From: Marinitoga lauensis
GTDB lineage: Bacteria; Thermotogota; Thermotogae; Petrotogales; Petrotogaceae
Length of the DNA: 64,000 nt
NCBI RefSeq assembly: GCF_004135675.1
Contig: NZ_QHLX01000004.1
Location: forward strand, 124,001-188,000
Reading direction: 5' to 3'
Below the pieces are notes generated by a model. The model ran no database searches. It saw only the letters and a program-made list of their open reading frames with translations, and was not told the origin of the DNA. Positions 52,437 through 61,825 of this stretch are shown here, piece after piece (positions within the stretch are counted from its first letter, which is position 1; the number at the start of each line of letters is the position of its first letter). Both the position numbers and the translations under genes were made by a program.

Positions 52437-53183
52437 TCAAAGTATTTTTTCTAAAATATACATACTTTTTAATTTTTTATTTATATAAAATATCAATAAA
52501 AATGAAAGAACTATAATTAAACTATAAGATTGCCATAAAGGAAAAATCATATATCTTTTATTTAGTTCTGTTCTTATTATATTTAATATATGAACAATTG
52601 GATTTATGTATAATAAACTTTTTATTATTATATTGTTGCTTTTTATTTGATAATAAACAGGGGATATTATCATTAAAATATAACTAACAAGTGGCATCAA
52701 CCCCATTAATGCATAATAATTTCTTACCTTTAAACCTATTGCAATTGATATTAAAATAACCAAAAAATTTCCTAGCAACAGAGGCACTAATGTTTTGAAA
52801 ATTATTTCCATTATATTATCTGCTATAAATAAATATGATATAAAAAATATTGGCATTGTTAATAAAAAATAGGTTATTCCCAGTGAAAATATTATTATTG
52901 TTTTTGAAACTGAAAAAGTTGTATATAATTCAATAACTTCAGCTTGCATTAAATTTGAGACTCTTAAAGACAATATTCCAAAATATGCACCTATCATCAT
53001 TGAGATCATAAATCCGCTAACCAAATAATCCATATTTGTGCTTTTATTCAATAAAACAATTATTAAATAGGAAAATGGAATTAAAAACATACTTACAAAT
53101 ATTTGAAATTTAAACATTCTCATTCCTTTAAATTCTAATTCTACTCCTGTTTTTATTTTATTCCATATTTTTAACAAGTTCAT
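52437..53183 (-). CDS. ABC-2 type permease of the peptide-linked exporter
   Basis: 248 residues from ATG 53183, which has AAGGAG; an earlier in-frame ATG at 53213 lacks one. It has six hydrophobic helices, with FSVSKTIIIFSLGITYFLL and a PLVSYILMIISPVYY stretch before helix five, as in ABC-2 drug and peptide exporters. The start lies 26 bases inside the ATPase gene, so translation is coupled. The 40-residue peptide gene follows directly, which makes the peptide the obvious candidate cargo, though the pair could also confer immunity. Confidence 0.78.
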   Translation of the reverse strand: MNLLKIWNKIKTGVELEFKGMRMFKFQIFVSMFLIPFSYLIIVLLNKSTNMDYLVSGFMISMMIGAYFGILSLRVSNLMQAEVIELYTTFSVSKTIIIFSLGITYFLLTMPIFFISYLFIADNIMEIIFKTLVPLLLGNFLVILISIAIGLKVRNYYALMGLMPLVSYILMIISPVYYQIKSNNIIIKSLLYINPIVHILNIIRTELNKRYMIFPLWQSYSLIIVLSFLLIFYINKKLKSMYILEKIL

Positions 53184-54048
53184 ACACTCCTTTTTCAAAG
53201 GATGGATATTCAATATTTAAATATTGAATATCATTATATTCTTTTATTTTTTCAATAATACTCAAAGCTTCTGATAATTCGGAAAAAAACAATGAATAAT
53301 TGTTCCCTTTGGACATGTGAATAATATTTTTATCTTTTATTATTTTTTCTAACTTTTTTGGATTTACTACTGATATATTTAATTCAACAGGAGTTTTGAC
53401 TTTTCTATTTATTTCCTCAATTTTTCCATTATATATAATTTCACCATTTGTAATTATAATTACTTTATCAGCCAAAATTTTTATTTCATTCATATCATGG
53501 CTAGATAATAATATACCTTTATTCTTCTTATATTTCTTTATTAAATTCCAGATCCTTTCTTTATTTATTATATCAACCATTGATGTTGGCTCATCTAATA
53601 TTACTATATCAGGATCTTGAGAAAATGCTAATGCTATCATTATTAATTTTTTTTGTCCTCCTGAAAGAGTATAATTATATTGTTTTCTTATACTTGTTAA
53701 TCCTGTTTCTTGAAGGATGTTTTCTGTCTTATTATTAATATCTTTTGAATTTAATCCTTCAAATTTCAAAGGAATCTTTATACTTTCTTCAACAGTAAGA
53801 GAAGGAAAAAAAACAGGCATTTGCGGAACATAAGAAATTTTCTTCACTTTATCATTTATAATAATATTTCCAGACGTTGGTTTTAATAATTTTAAAATCT
53901 GTCTTATTAATGTTGTTTTTCCTGCACCATTTGGACCAACCAATCCAATAATTTCATTTACATTTAATTTAAAACTTATATTTTTATTTGCTTTCACTCC
54001 ATTAGGATAAGTTTTACATATATTTTCTATTTTTAATAATTCTTTCAT
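53158..54048 (-). CDS. ABC exporter ATP-binding protein of the peptide locus
   Basis: 296 residues. Walker A is GPNGAGKTTLIRQIL, the Q-loop SYVPQMPVFFPSLT, the signature TLSGGQKKLIMIALAF and Walker B IVILDEPTSMVD; the switch His is in LLSSHDMNEI. A ~90-residue C-terminal extension is typical of drug/bacteriocin-immunity ATPases. The ATG follows a GGAGG that lies in the last codons of a broken upstream frame (54057-54235). First intact gene of the peptide locus. Confidence 0.85.
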   Translation of the reverse strand: MKELLKIENICKTYPNGVKANKNISFKLNVNEIIGLVGPNGAGKTTLIRQILKLLKPTSGNIIINDKVKKISYVPQMPVFFPSLTVEESIKIPLKFEGLNSKDINNKTENILQETGLTSIRKQYNYTLSGGQKKLIMIALAFSQDPDIVILDEPTSMVDIINKERIWNLIKKYKKNKGILLSSHDMNEIKILADKVIIITNGEIIYNGKIEEINRKVKTPVELNISVVNPKKLEKIIKDKNIIHMSKGNNYSLFFSELSEALSIIEKIKEYNDIQYLNIEYPSFEKGVYELVKNME

Positions 54049-54056
54049 TTATTTTA

Positions 54057-54235
54057 CCTCCATGGAGTAATTACTTATAACATACGCTTTTATTAATTTT
54101 TGTATATTCTTATTTAAATATTCTAAAAACTCTTTTGCTTCATTTATATTATTATCATTTATATTCATTCTAAGAGTTATTTCTCTTTTTTGATAATATT
54201 TTCTGGTACCAGAAAAAGTCTGCTAGCAGCCAAAT
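54057..54235 (-). pseudogene. C-terminal remnant of an unidentified gene
   Basis: An open stretch without a start encodes TFSGTRKYYQKREITLRMNI, then a helical NEAKEFLEYLNKN and a stop that overlaps the ATPase start. Adding one A near 54211 extends it to FYLAASRTFSGTRK, then stops. The sequence is protein-like and would have been translationally coupled to the exporter. It is either degenerate or truncated. Family unknown. Confidence 0.4.
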
Positions 54236-54609
54236 AGAAAATTTTGATTTAAATAATAGAAAAAGTATGATTAATATTACGGTTTATAAAATGTGAATTT
54301 TATAACTTTTATATTCAAAAAATCTCAATAGATTAAATTTCATTTATTCACAACAAAATTCGTTTTAATTTTTAATTCACAAGAATTTTATCAAAAAAAA
54401 CATTGATGTAAATTTAGAGTGAATTTTATTTTTCGTAAATTTAATAAATTTACTCTTTTATTATATCACTTGATATATTTTTTATTGTTAATTTTTTGTT
54501 ATATAAATATTAGTTGTATGTTTAAACTACTGAAATCAGTTTATTTTATATAACAAAAAAGCTCATCACTGAGCTTTTTAAAAAAGAAAAAATTTTAAAG
54601 TAAAATTAA
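54236..54609. other. 374-bp AT-rich region without an intact gene
   Basis: Apart from a hairpin at 54556-54579 (AAAAAGCTCA/TGAGCTTTTT) I find no gene. Short open stretches on the minus strand (for example from an ATG near 54355, reading MKFNLLRFFEYKSYK) may be decayed upstream parts of the remnant at 54057. Confidence 0.5.
54556..54579. terminator. Terminator-like hairpin
   Basis: A perfect 10-bp stem AAAAAGCTCA/TGAGCTTTTT with a TCAC loop and A/T flanks on both sides. The gene it serves is not clear. Confidence 0.55.
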
Positions 54610-54612
54610 AAA

Positions 54613-54718
54613 TTTTGCAATTAAATATGGTCTTGGTCAAAAACACGTTACTTTAGGATATTACTCTTTTGAAGATGATGAAAGAGCTTTTCTTGACTCT
54701 ATTATTGAAAAATTTTGA
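54613..54718 (+). pseudogene. Short plus-strand gene remnant with its own terminator
   Basis: The open stretch encodes FAIKYGLGQKHVTLGYYSFE then DDERAFLDSIIEKF and a TGA. There is no start or ribosome site; stops lie just upstream in frame. It ends right at a strong terminator (54717), so it is probably the 3' end of a lost gene. Family not recognised. Confidence 0.4.
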
Positions 54719-54748
54719 GACCATAAAAATTATTTATGGTCTCTTTTT
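54717..54748 (+). terminator. Terminator of the plus-strand remnant
   Basis: A perfect 11-bp stem GAGACCATAAA/TTTATGGTCTC is followed by TTTTT. Confidence 0.85.
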
Positions 54749-54793
54749 GCAAAGCAAAAATTATTTTTTCTATTTTTTATATAATAATTATTC

Positions 54794-56351
54794 CTAAAAC
54801 CCTTCGCGTAGCGAAGTGGCTTTTTCAATAATATAATCCTCAATATTTCTTTTTTCTGAATTTATGTTTATTCCTATAAGATATATTTCTTTTCCTCTGT
54901 ATTTTTCATAGTATTTCTTTTCTTTTATCTGATTTATCGCTTCTTCTGCGCTTTTGTCTAATTTCGCTTCGATTATATATACTCTTTCATTGAATTCTAA
55001 TACTACATCACTTCTTCCAAGATTTGTCATTTCTTCTGCTCTTACGTTCAATCCTGCTATTGCCAGTATTGCAAATATCAATGAGTGATAATATCTTTCT
55101 TCTTTTTCATGTAGATTATACGGTATTGCACTTATTACTTTCTTCATTTCTTCTATTAATCCTTCTATATCATTGTCATATATCTTTTCATATATTATAT
55201 TTTCTGCTTCATCTAATCCTTTTAATCCATAGTTTGCTTCTAATATTAATCTTGAGAAACTGCTTTTTACTTCTATGTTTGGATAGTCAAGTATATATTT
55301 CTTTTTTAATCCTAATTTTTTTATTCCTTTAAATGTTAGATATCCTGCCTGTGTGAAGAATATATTTGCATTTGCATCTTCTATTTCTCTTGTTGAGAAA
55401 TCCATTGCACTTACTGTTTCTTTTACTAAGTCTTCATATGTTATCTTTCTGTTTTTTATGTATTCGTATAAGAATGATGGGGATCCACTTTCAAACCAGT
55501 AATTTTTAAATTCTTTTTCTTCAAAGAATTTTAATATTGAGAATGGATTATATACATAATGTTCTCCATCAAATGAAAAGCCATTATAATATTCTTTTAA
55601 TCCTTTTAATAATTCTTCTTCACTTATTCCCATTTCTTCTGATGTTTCTTTTATATGGTCGCTAAAATACGTTTCCAATTCTTCCTGTGTATATCCTAAC
55701 ATCTGTGAGTATTTTTTGTTTAATGATATATCGTTTAAATTGTTTAATGCAGAGAATACTCCTGTTTTTGTGAATTTCGTTATTCCTGTTAAGAATACAA
55801 ACTTTATATATTCGTCTTTTGTTTTTATTTTTTATAAAACTCCCTTAGAAATCTTCTTACTTTCTCTGCTTCTTCTTTATTGTTTAGAGGTTCTAATATT
55901 GGCGCTTCATATTCATCTATTAATATTACCACTCTTTCTTTATGTTTTTTGCTTAATCCAGTTATTAAGTTTCCAAACATCGTTGGTAAATCATCTGTTG
56001 TTGGTTCTATTTCCTGTTCTTTATATAATTCATTAATTTTATCATATAATGATTTAATAAATTCTTCATATGAGCTCAGATTATTATCAGACATATCCAG
56101 TTTTATTATAGGATACTCTTTAAATTCCCATCTATCATATATATATGTATCCTTAAATAATTCTTTTTCTCCTTTGAATATATAATATAATGTTGATACT
56201 GTTAAGCTCTTTCCAAATCTTCTTGGCGTGATAGAAAATAAAATTTTCCACTTGTCATTAAATCATACAGATATTTTGTTTTGTCTACATATATATAATT
56301 TTCGGTTATTAACTCTTTATAATCCTGTACCCCTATTGGCAATTTTTTCAT
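54794..56351 (-). CDS. AAA-ATPase-like protein with C-terminal PDDEXK nuclease domain (two frame breaks)
   Basis: About 519 residues after repair. The N-terminal PF09820-type ATPase starts MKKLPIGVQDYKELI. Its Walker A reads LSRPRRFGKSLTVSTL once GG 56225-56226 gains a base. Walker B is VVILIDEYEAP. T6 55828-55833 also lacks one base (restoring FYKKIKTKDEYIKFVF). The C-terminal PDDEXK_9 domain has GRSDVVLEF then YIIEAKLD, the D-ExK core. GGAGG precedes ATG 56351. This family is spread in many copies through anaerobes, and its role (defence, mobile element or regulation) is unsettled. Confidence 0.85.
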
Positions 56352-56383
56352 CGTTTCCACCTCCTCCTGCCACAATTATATCA

Positions 56384-56415
56384 TAACAAAAATGGAGTTC
56401 ATTGAACTCCATTTT
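56384..56415 (-). terminator. Terminator after the acidic hypothetical gene
   Basis: A 13-bp perfect arm AAAATGGAGTTCA/TGAACTCCATTTT with a single-base centre; on the minus strand TTTTTGTTATG follows. Confidence 0.8.
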
Positions 56416-56416
56416 G

Positions 56417-56913
56417 TTAGAATATCTTTAATCTGAAACTTTGAATATCCTCATCTGTACTTTCATATTCTTCTTCATCAACTTTTTTATATTCCCAATC
56501 AAACAGGGTTAAGAATATTTTCCCTTCTCTGCATTCTGTAAATAATGATGGAACTGTATCTTCTTCATTATCAACACTCATTGCTTCAACTATAAACGAA
56601 TATGCTTTTGCCTCTGTAATATCTGCTACTTCTTTTAATAAAACTTCAGCATCTTCAAATTCTTTTTCACTTCCAAAAGAAAATGGAAATGGAATTGGAA
56701 TATCTTCCACATCATTATCATATTCTCCCAGCATTTCTTTTAAATCATCTGCGTAGTCTGCATCATATTCTGCCACTTTTTCTACTAACTTTTTCATTTT
56801 TTCATCATTTAATGATGCCATATCATTACAGTTGGATGGATGTGGTCACCATGAAAAATACCATCATTAGCTCCCTCAATAGCTGCTTCATGATAATTTC
56901 TACATTCTGCCAT
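56417..56913 (-). CDS. Acidic hypothetical protein (one frame break)
   Basis: About 165 residues after repair. MAECRNYHEAAIEGANDGIF then HGDHIHPTVM (ATG 56913, GAGGTGAG upstream) joins the main frame near 56820-56826, where one base is missing (likely VMDMASLNDEKMKKLVEKV). The rest is strongly acidic with helices (EYDADYADDLKEMLGEYD) and two beta-like stretches (AYSFIVEAM, KIFLTLFDWEYK). No signal peptide, so cytoplasmic. No family recognised. It follows nrdJ by about 70 bases on the same strand. Confidence 0.55.
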
Positions 56914-56981
56914 GTTTCTCACCTCAAATGTTATTTATATAATTGATTATATAATAAATTATTTAAATTTAATATATTTTA

Positions 56982-59492
56982 TTATGAACATTTTGACCAG
57001 CCACATGTTTTACAGGAAATACATCCTTCTATCATTAATAGTGAGTTTTTACTTAAACAGGTGGGACAATATGTATTTCCTTCATTATCAATATAATATC
57101 CTTTTGTATATTCTAATTTATTGGCATGAACAAACTTTTCAACCTCTTCCTTACTTAAAGGTTTTCCTACGTGAAATACCTCTATATCTTTTTCTTCCAT
57201 AAATCTTTAAAATCTTCAAGAGCACTTTTGATTTCTTTCGATATACCCTTACAATATGAACCTTTTACTTTGGATAATTGTTCCAAGATTTCATCTACTG
57301 AAACACCTGATCTTAATGCAATAGATGATAATCTACCAATTATTTCCGCCGTTTCTGTTCCATCTGATAAGAAGATTTCTATGGCTTCTCCATTATCATC
57401 AAATGATACTGTAATATAAACAGTTCCTTCAGGAATTTTAAATTTTCTGGTTACGCTTTTTAAAGTTTCTTTTCTTGGCCTTGCCCTTAATTTATGTTTT
57501 TCGTCTAATACAAAGAATGTAACCTTTTTATCTTCTTTTTTAGCTTTTGTTAGTACCTGAGTTTCTAACGATCCATCTCTGTAAATGGTGATACCTTTTA
57601 GATTTAATTCCATAGCTTTTTTATATATTCCTTTTATATCTTCAACTGTAGCTTCTTTAGGTAAATTTATTGTTTTAGAGCATGAAGCATCTAAATAACT
57701 CTGGATAACATTTTGAGCTAAAAGATGATCCATTCCAGATATATCCATTGCAGTTACAAAAACCTCTTTAATTTCTTCTGAAATACCTTCAATGGTTTGA
57801 ATCGAGCCTTTTTCAATAATTTCTGCTTCTAATTCACTATTTAAAGAACCATCTAATTTTTCTTTTAAAATATTATTTATATATGTTAATGGTACTCTAT
57901 TACCTTCTTTATCAGTCATATATCTAATGTATGCAAGCATAAAGTTTGGTTCAATACCACTTGACGTATCAGCAATATTTGAAATAGAACCAGTTGGAGC
58001 TACAGTATTTACCTGAACATTTCTTTTATATTCTTTTGCTTCACCAAAAAAATGTTCTTTTATTAATTGATTCCATTTTTTTATGTTTTCTGAATAATCG
58101 TCTTCTAACATTGGAAATGGGATAAATCCATCTTTATATCTGGATTTCGTAAATAATGGGAAATTACCTCTTTCTTTTGCAAACTCTGTGCTGGCAAGAT
58201 GAGAATAATATGCAAATTGTGCCATTGTTTCTGCCATAAATCGTCTACCTTCTTCAGAGTTATATGGCAGGCCTTTTTTATACAATGCATCAGCTAACCC
58301 CATAACTCCAAGACCTATAAACCGTTGTTCTTTTGAAACTTTATCTATTTTTTCTAATGGATAAACGTTAATATCAATAACATCATCCAAAATCTTGCAG
58401 TCCAATATATTAATTCTTTAAATAATTCATTTGTTTCTGAATCTGGATTTCCCAATTCTATGAAATCATTTACTTTTGATAAGTCAATAGAGCCCAAATT
58501 ACAACTTCCATACGGCGGCAAAGGTTCTTCCGCACAGGGATTAGTAGCACTGACTGGTGTTTCATCACCCAAGGCATAATATTTATTATGCCTTCCAAGA
58601 AAAAGCATTCCAGGATCTCCTGATTTCCATGCATTATTAGCCATTAAATCAAATAATTCTCTTGCCTTTATTGTTTTTTTTATATTTGAATTTGGATGAG
58701 ATAATTCTATTTCCTCATCATTTTCTAATTTTTGCAAAAACTCCTCAGGATTATCAAAATTAACTGATATATTGAAATAATTTAAAACAGATTTCCCATC
58801 ATTATCTTTTTTAGAATTAATAAAATCTATTATATCAGGATGATCATATCTCAAAACAGCCATTTGAGCTCCACGTCTTGCCCCACCCTGTTCTATTGTA
58901 GAAGCGGTAGTATTAAAAACATGCATAAAACTAATTGGCCCTGATGATTTTCCACCTGTTCCTGCAATAGAACTTTCTTTTGGCCTTAATACAGAAAAAT
59001 CATATCCTACTCCCCACCATATTTTTGTATTAAGGCAGCATCTTTAACTGCATCAAAAATACCTTCCATTGAATCTTCAAGCGGAACAACAAAACAGGCG
59101 GAAAGCATATTATGTCTTGACCTTGAATTGTATATATTTTTATAATCTTCAAAAGTCATATCTTCAAGATTTTTTTTGAAGATTTCCTGGTCTAATGTTT
59201 TTCCAGCATTAAATAATGTGGGACTATTAGGGAGAAAGACACGACTTTTTAATAATTTAAAATAAATATTTTCCACTTTTCGGATTTTTTCTATATCTTC
59301 TGTATAAAGTGTTTCTGCACTTGCAATATATCTTGATACCCTTCTTGCAATATCTTCCCATGTGTGTTCTAAATAATTTCCTTCACCATCCTTTAATAAA
59401 TATCTGTCTCTTAAAATTCTTTCGGCATTATCTGAAGGTTTAATATCAGAAAAAAAATCTAAAAAATCTTCAAGATTATACAATTTTTCCAC
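56982..59492 (-). CDS. nrdJ: Adenosylcobalamin-dependent ribonucleotide reductase, class II (three frame breaks)
   Basis: About 837 residues after repair. It reduces ribonucleotides to deoxyribonucleotides using B12. Motifs include FLPNSPTLFNAGK, NTTASTIEQGGARRGAQMAV, NPCAEEPLPPYGSCNLGSID (active-site loop), ARFLDDVIDINVYPL, and the C-terminal double CxxC tail CPTCLSKNS with CISCKTCGWSKC that re-reduces the active site. Breaks: CCCC 59012-59015 (restores KYGGGVGYDFSVLRP), AAAA 58389-58392 (restores TARFLDDV) and AAA 57201-57203 (restores KDFMEEKDIEVF). The gene is essential in this kind of organism, so three true inactivating mutations are implausible. It starts at 59492 with a GGGGG-type site. 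Confidence 0.92.
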
Positions 59493-59597
59493 AACCGTAC
59501 CCCCTTAATTTCATTTCCCATGTACCATTATACCACAACATATAGTACCTTAACGAATTATTTACACTATAATTTGTGAAAATTTTTAATATTCATA

Positions 59598-59640
59598 AAA
59601 TAAAGCAAGAGTCGGTAAAAATACCGACTCTTGTTTTATT
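59598..59640 (-). terminator. Terminator of the padR-pdo-trxB operon
   Basis: A perfect 12-bp stem CAAGAGTCGGTA/TACCGACTCTTG, read on the minus strand, is followed by CTTTATTTTATG. Confidence 0.9.
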
Positions 59641-59655
59641 TATTTAATTAATTAA

Positions 59656-60609
59656 TTAATTAAAATATTCTCTCACTGCAAAGGATGCTGCGATTGCTCC
59701 ATCAGCAGCTGCAGTTATAATCTGCCTTAATTCTTTTTGTATTACATCACCTGCAGCAAATACCCCTTTTACATTTGTTTCTCTATGTTCATCAGTAATT
59801 ATATACCCATAATCATCTAAAGCGATTTTATCTTTAAATAATTGAGTTACTGGTAATAATCCAACAAAAACAAAAACTCCATCAACGTCAAAATTAGTAA
59901 CTTCACCAGTTTCTCTATTTTCAAGCACTAATTGTTGAACTTTTTTATCTCCTTTTATTTCTTTAACTACAGAATTCCATATAAATTTAATATTTTCTGT
60001 ATTGAATGCTTTATCCTGATAAATTTTATCTGCTCTGAGTTTATCTCTTCTGTGGATTATATACACTTCTTTTGCAATTTTAGAAAGATATAATGCTTCT
60101 TCTACTGCAGTATTTCCTCCACCTATTACAGCAACCTTTTGATTTTTAAAGAAATGCCCATCACAGGTTGCACAATAAGAAACACCCCTGCCAGCAAATT
60201 CTTTTTCGCCAGGTACACCTAATTTTCGTGGTGTTGCTCCTGTTGCTATAAGTACAGTTTTAGATTTTACAATGCTTCCATCATCCAATGATATTATTTT
60301 TTCATCTTTAGAAAAATCTACATTAATAACTTCTCCGTAATGAAATTCTACACCAAACTCTTTAGCATGTTCTCCCATTTTTTCTGCTAATTCTTCACCA
60401 CTAATAGATTTAAAACCTGGATAATTTTCAACGTATTCAGTAAGGTTTATTTGACCACCATCTAAATCTTTTTCTATTATTAGAGGCTTAATTCCACCTT
60501 GTACTGCATATATACCTGCAGCAACACCAGCAGGGCCACCACCAATAATTACCATATCATAATATTCTTTCAATTGCTTTTTTTTAGATGATCCAAGATC
60601 AAAAAACAT
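59656..60609 (-). CDS. trxB: Thioredoxin reductase
   Basis: 317 residues. FAD motif IIGGGPAGVAAGIYA near residue 20, active-site YCATCDGHFF (CxxC near 143), NAD(P) motif VAVIGGGNTAVEEALYLS and GVFAAGDV near the end. It passes electrons from NAD(P)H to the adjacent protein disulfide oxidoreductase, as shown for Thermotoga and Pyrococcus pairs. The gene begins two bases after the pdo stop, with the ribosome site in its last codons. A tandem AATTAATTAATT repeat surrounds its stop codon. Confidence 0.95.
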   Translation of the reverse strand: MFFDLGSSKKKQLKEYYDMVIIGGGPAGVAAGIYAVQGGIKPLIIEKDLDGGQINLTEYVENYPGFKSISGEELAEKMGEHAKEFGVEFHYGEVINVDFSKDEKIISLDDGSIVKSKTVLIATGATPRKLGVPGEKEFAGRGVSYCATCDGHFFKNQKVAVIGGGNTAVEEALYLSKIAKEVYIIHRRDKLRADKIYQDKAFNTENIKFIWNSVVKEIKGDKKVQQLVLENRETGEVTNFDVDGVFVFVGLLPVTQLFKDKIALDDYGYIITDEHRETNVKGVFAAGDVIQKELRQIITAAADGAIAASFAVREYFN

Positions 60610-60611
60610 TA

Positions 60612-61298
60612 TTATCCCTCCACAGCTTTTAATACTTCTTCAACAAAGTTTGGCTCTGGATAAGCACCAATGAATTCACCTTTTACTACCCATTCTCCAT
60701 TTTCAAATACTTCAATTACTGTATGAGGAACAGAACTTACATTATGTTTCATTGAAATTTCATAAAATTCATTTGCTTCAACCATTTCACCATTGATATT
60801 TTCATTAATCATAGCTGCTTGATGTGCTGATAAAACAGCTCTTGGACAGTATGGGCATGTTGGTGTAACGAATACTCTTAATCTCATTTTTTTGTTTATA
60901 GTTTTTAATTTATTTACTGTATCTTCTGACAATTCAACTTCACCATTTTTAGATAATAAAATTAAATCCTGTAACAACGTGCTGAATTCATGTCCAGAAG
61001 GAATACCATAGAATCTAACTCCTAAGTCTGAGCCGTTTGAAGCTAAGATTACAGTTGCTGGAGCTAATGTCTTGTCTATATTATATTCTTCAGCTATTGG
61101 TGAGTCAATATGATGTACATCTAAATCTATATTTTCTACGCCTTCTTTTAATTCTGTGTATAATTGTTTTGTAACATCACAATATTCACAATTTTCTTTT
61201 TCAAATAATATGATTCTAACTCTACCTTTCATTTCTCCTAATAAATCTCTCACTTGTTCTAATGTTTTTTCATCTAATAATTTTTCCACAAAAAACAC
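60612..61298 (-). CDS. Protein disulfide oxidoreductase, two-thioredoxin-fold glutaredoxin-like
   Basis: 228 residues. There are two thioredoxin folds in tandem. The N-terminal unit has KENCEYCDV (near 34-42) and the C-terminal unit has TPTCPYCPRA (CPYC near 150), followed by SSVPHTVI with the cis-Pro. This is the PDO architecture of thermophiles, used for cytoplasmic disulfide formation or as the thioredoxin partner of TrxB. GGAGGTG precedes the start. Co-transcribed with the PadR-type gene upstream and trxB downstream. Confidence 0.93.
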   Translation of the reverse strand: MFFVEKLLDEKTLEQVRDLLGEMKGRVRIILFEKENCEYCDVTKQLYTELKEGVENIDLDVHHIDSPIAEEYNIDKTLAPATVILASNGSDLGVRFYGIPSGHEFSTLLQDLILLSKNGEVELSEDTVNKLKTINKKMRLRVFVTPTCPYCPRAVLSAHQAAMINENINGEMVEANEFYEISMKHNVSSVPHTVIEVFENGEWVVKGEFIGAYPEPNFVEEVLKAVEG

Positions 61299-61306
61299 CT
61301 CCGGTT

Positions 61307-61665
61307 TTATATATTTTCTTTTGCCTTCATAATAAAGTTTTTTAATATTACAATTTGCTCTTCCATCTCTATAATAAAATTTTTAATTCTTTCATGCCCT
61401 TTCTTTGTAACTTTATAAATTTTTCTTGGGGACTGGAAGTTGTATCCCAATCAAATATTATCTCAGCTCTTTTTTCCAATTCAGATAAAGCTCTATATAC
61501 CCTACCTTTTTGCCCAATTCCCTCAGGAATTGTTATCCCCATTTCACAAAGCCTGTTGGATAATTCATAACCATAACTGGGTTTTTCAGCAATCAAAATA
61601 AGCAGAAGGTCACATATTAATTTTCCGCTTTTATTAAATACCTTACATTTATTAGTCGACTCCAT
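61307..61665 (-). CDS. PadR-family transcriptional regulator (one frame break)
   Basis: About 119 residues. The winged helix contains LLLILIAEKPSYGYELSNRL, and the wing region GRVYRALSELEKRAEIIFDW is typical of PadR. T5 61380-61384 lacks one base; repair replaces the early stop with ELKNFIIEMEEQIVILKNFI, the C-terminal dimerisation helix, ending at 61307. GGAGGT precedes ATG 61665; the ATG at 61689 is unlikely. It lies eight bases before pdo and probably controls the redox operon through the palindrome at 61721. Confidence 0.8.
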
Positions 61666-61720
61666 ATTCAGACCTCCAAAATACAACAAAAAAAGTCAAG
61701 TTTTTTATCCACATTCATAT

Positions 61721-61739
61721 TATATACAAAATGTATATA
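61721..61739. promoter_or_regulatory. Candidate PadR operator
   Basis: TATATAC AAAAT GTATATA is a perfect 7-5-7 palindrome of the ATAC/GTAT sort that PadR proteins bind, about 55 bases before the regulator start. Confidence 0.55.
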
Positions 61740-61799
61740 TTTGTCAACTAATAAAGGTGAAGACTTTGTTTTTATTATATTAAAATTAAGTATAAAATT

Positions 61800-61825
61800 A
61801 AAAGCCTCCGATAACGGGGCTTTTA
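61800..61825 (-). terminator. Terminator of the HD-GYP gene
   Basis: AAAAGCCtCCG pairs with CGGGGCTTTT (one bulge). On the minus strand it is followed by AATTTTATAC. Confidence 0.65.

Noticed and set aside
59493-59598. Cobalamin riboswitch upstream of nrdJ
   Set aside because: The space before the gene is about 100 bases of AT-rich sequence without a B12-box-like motif.
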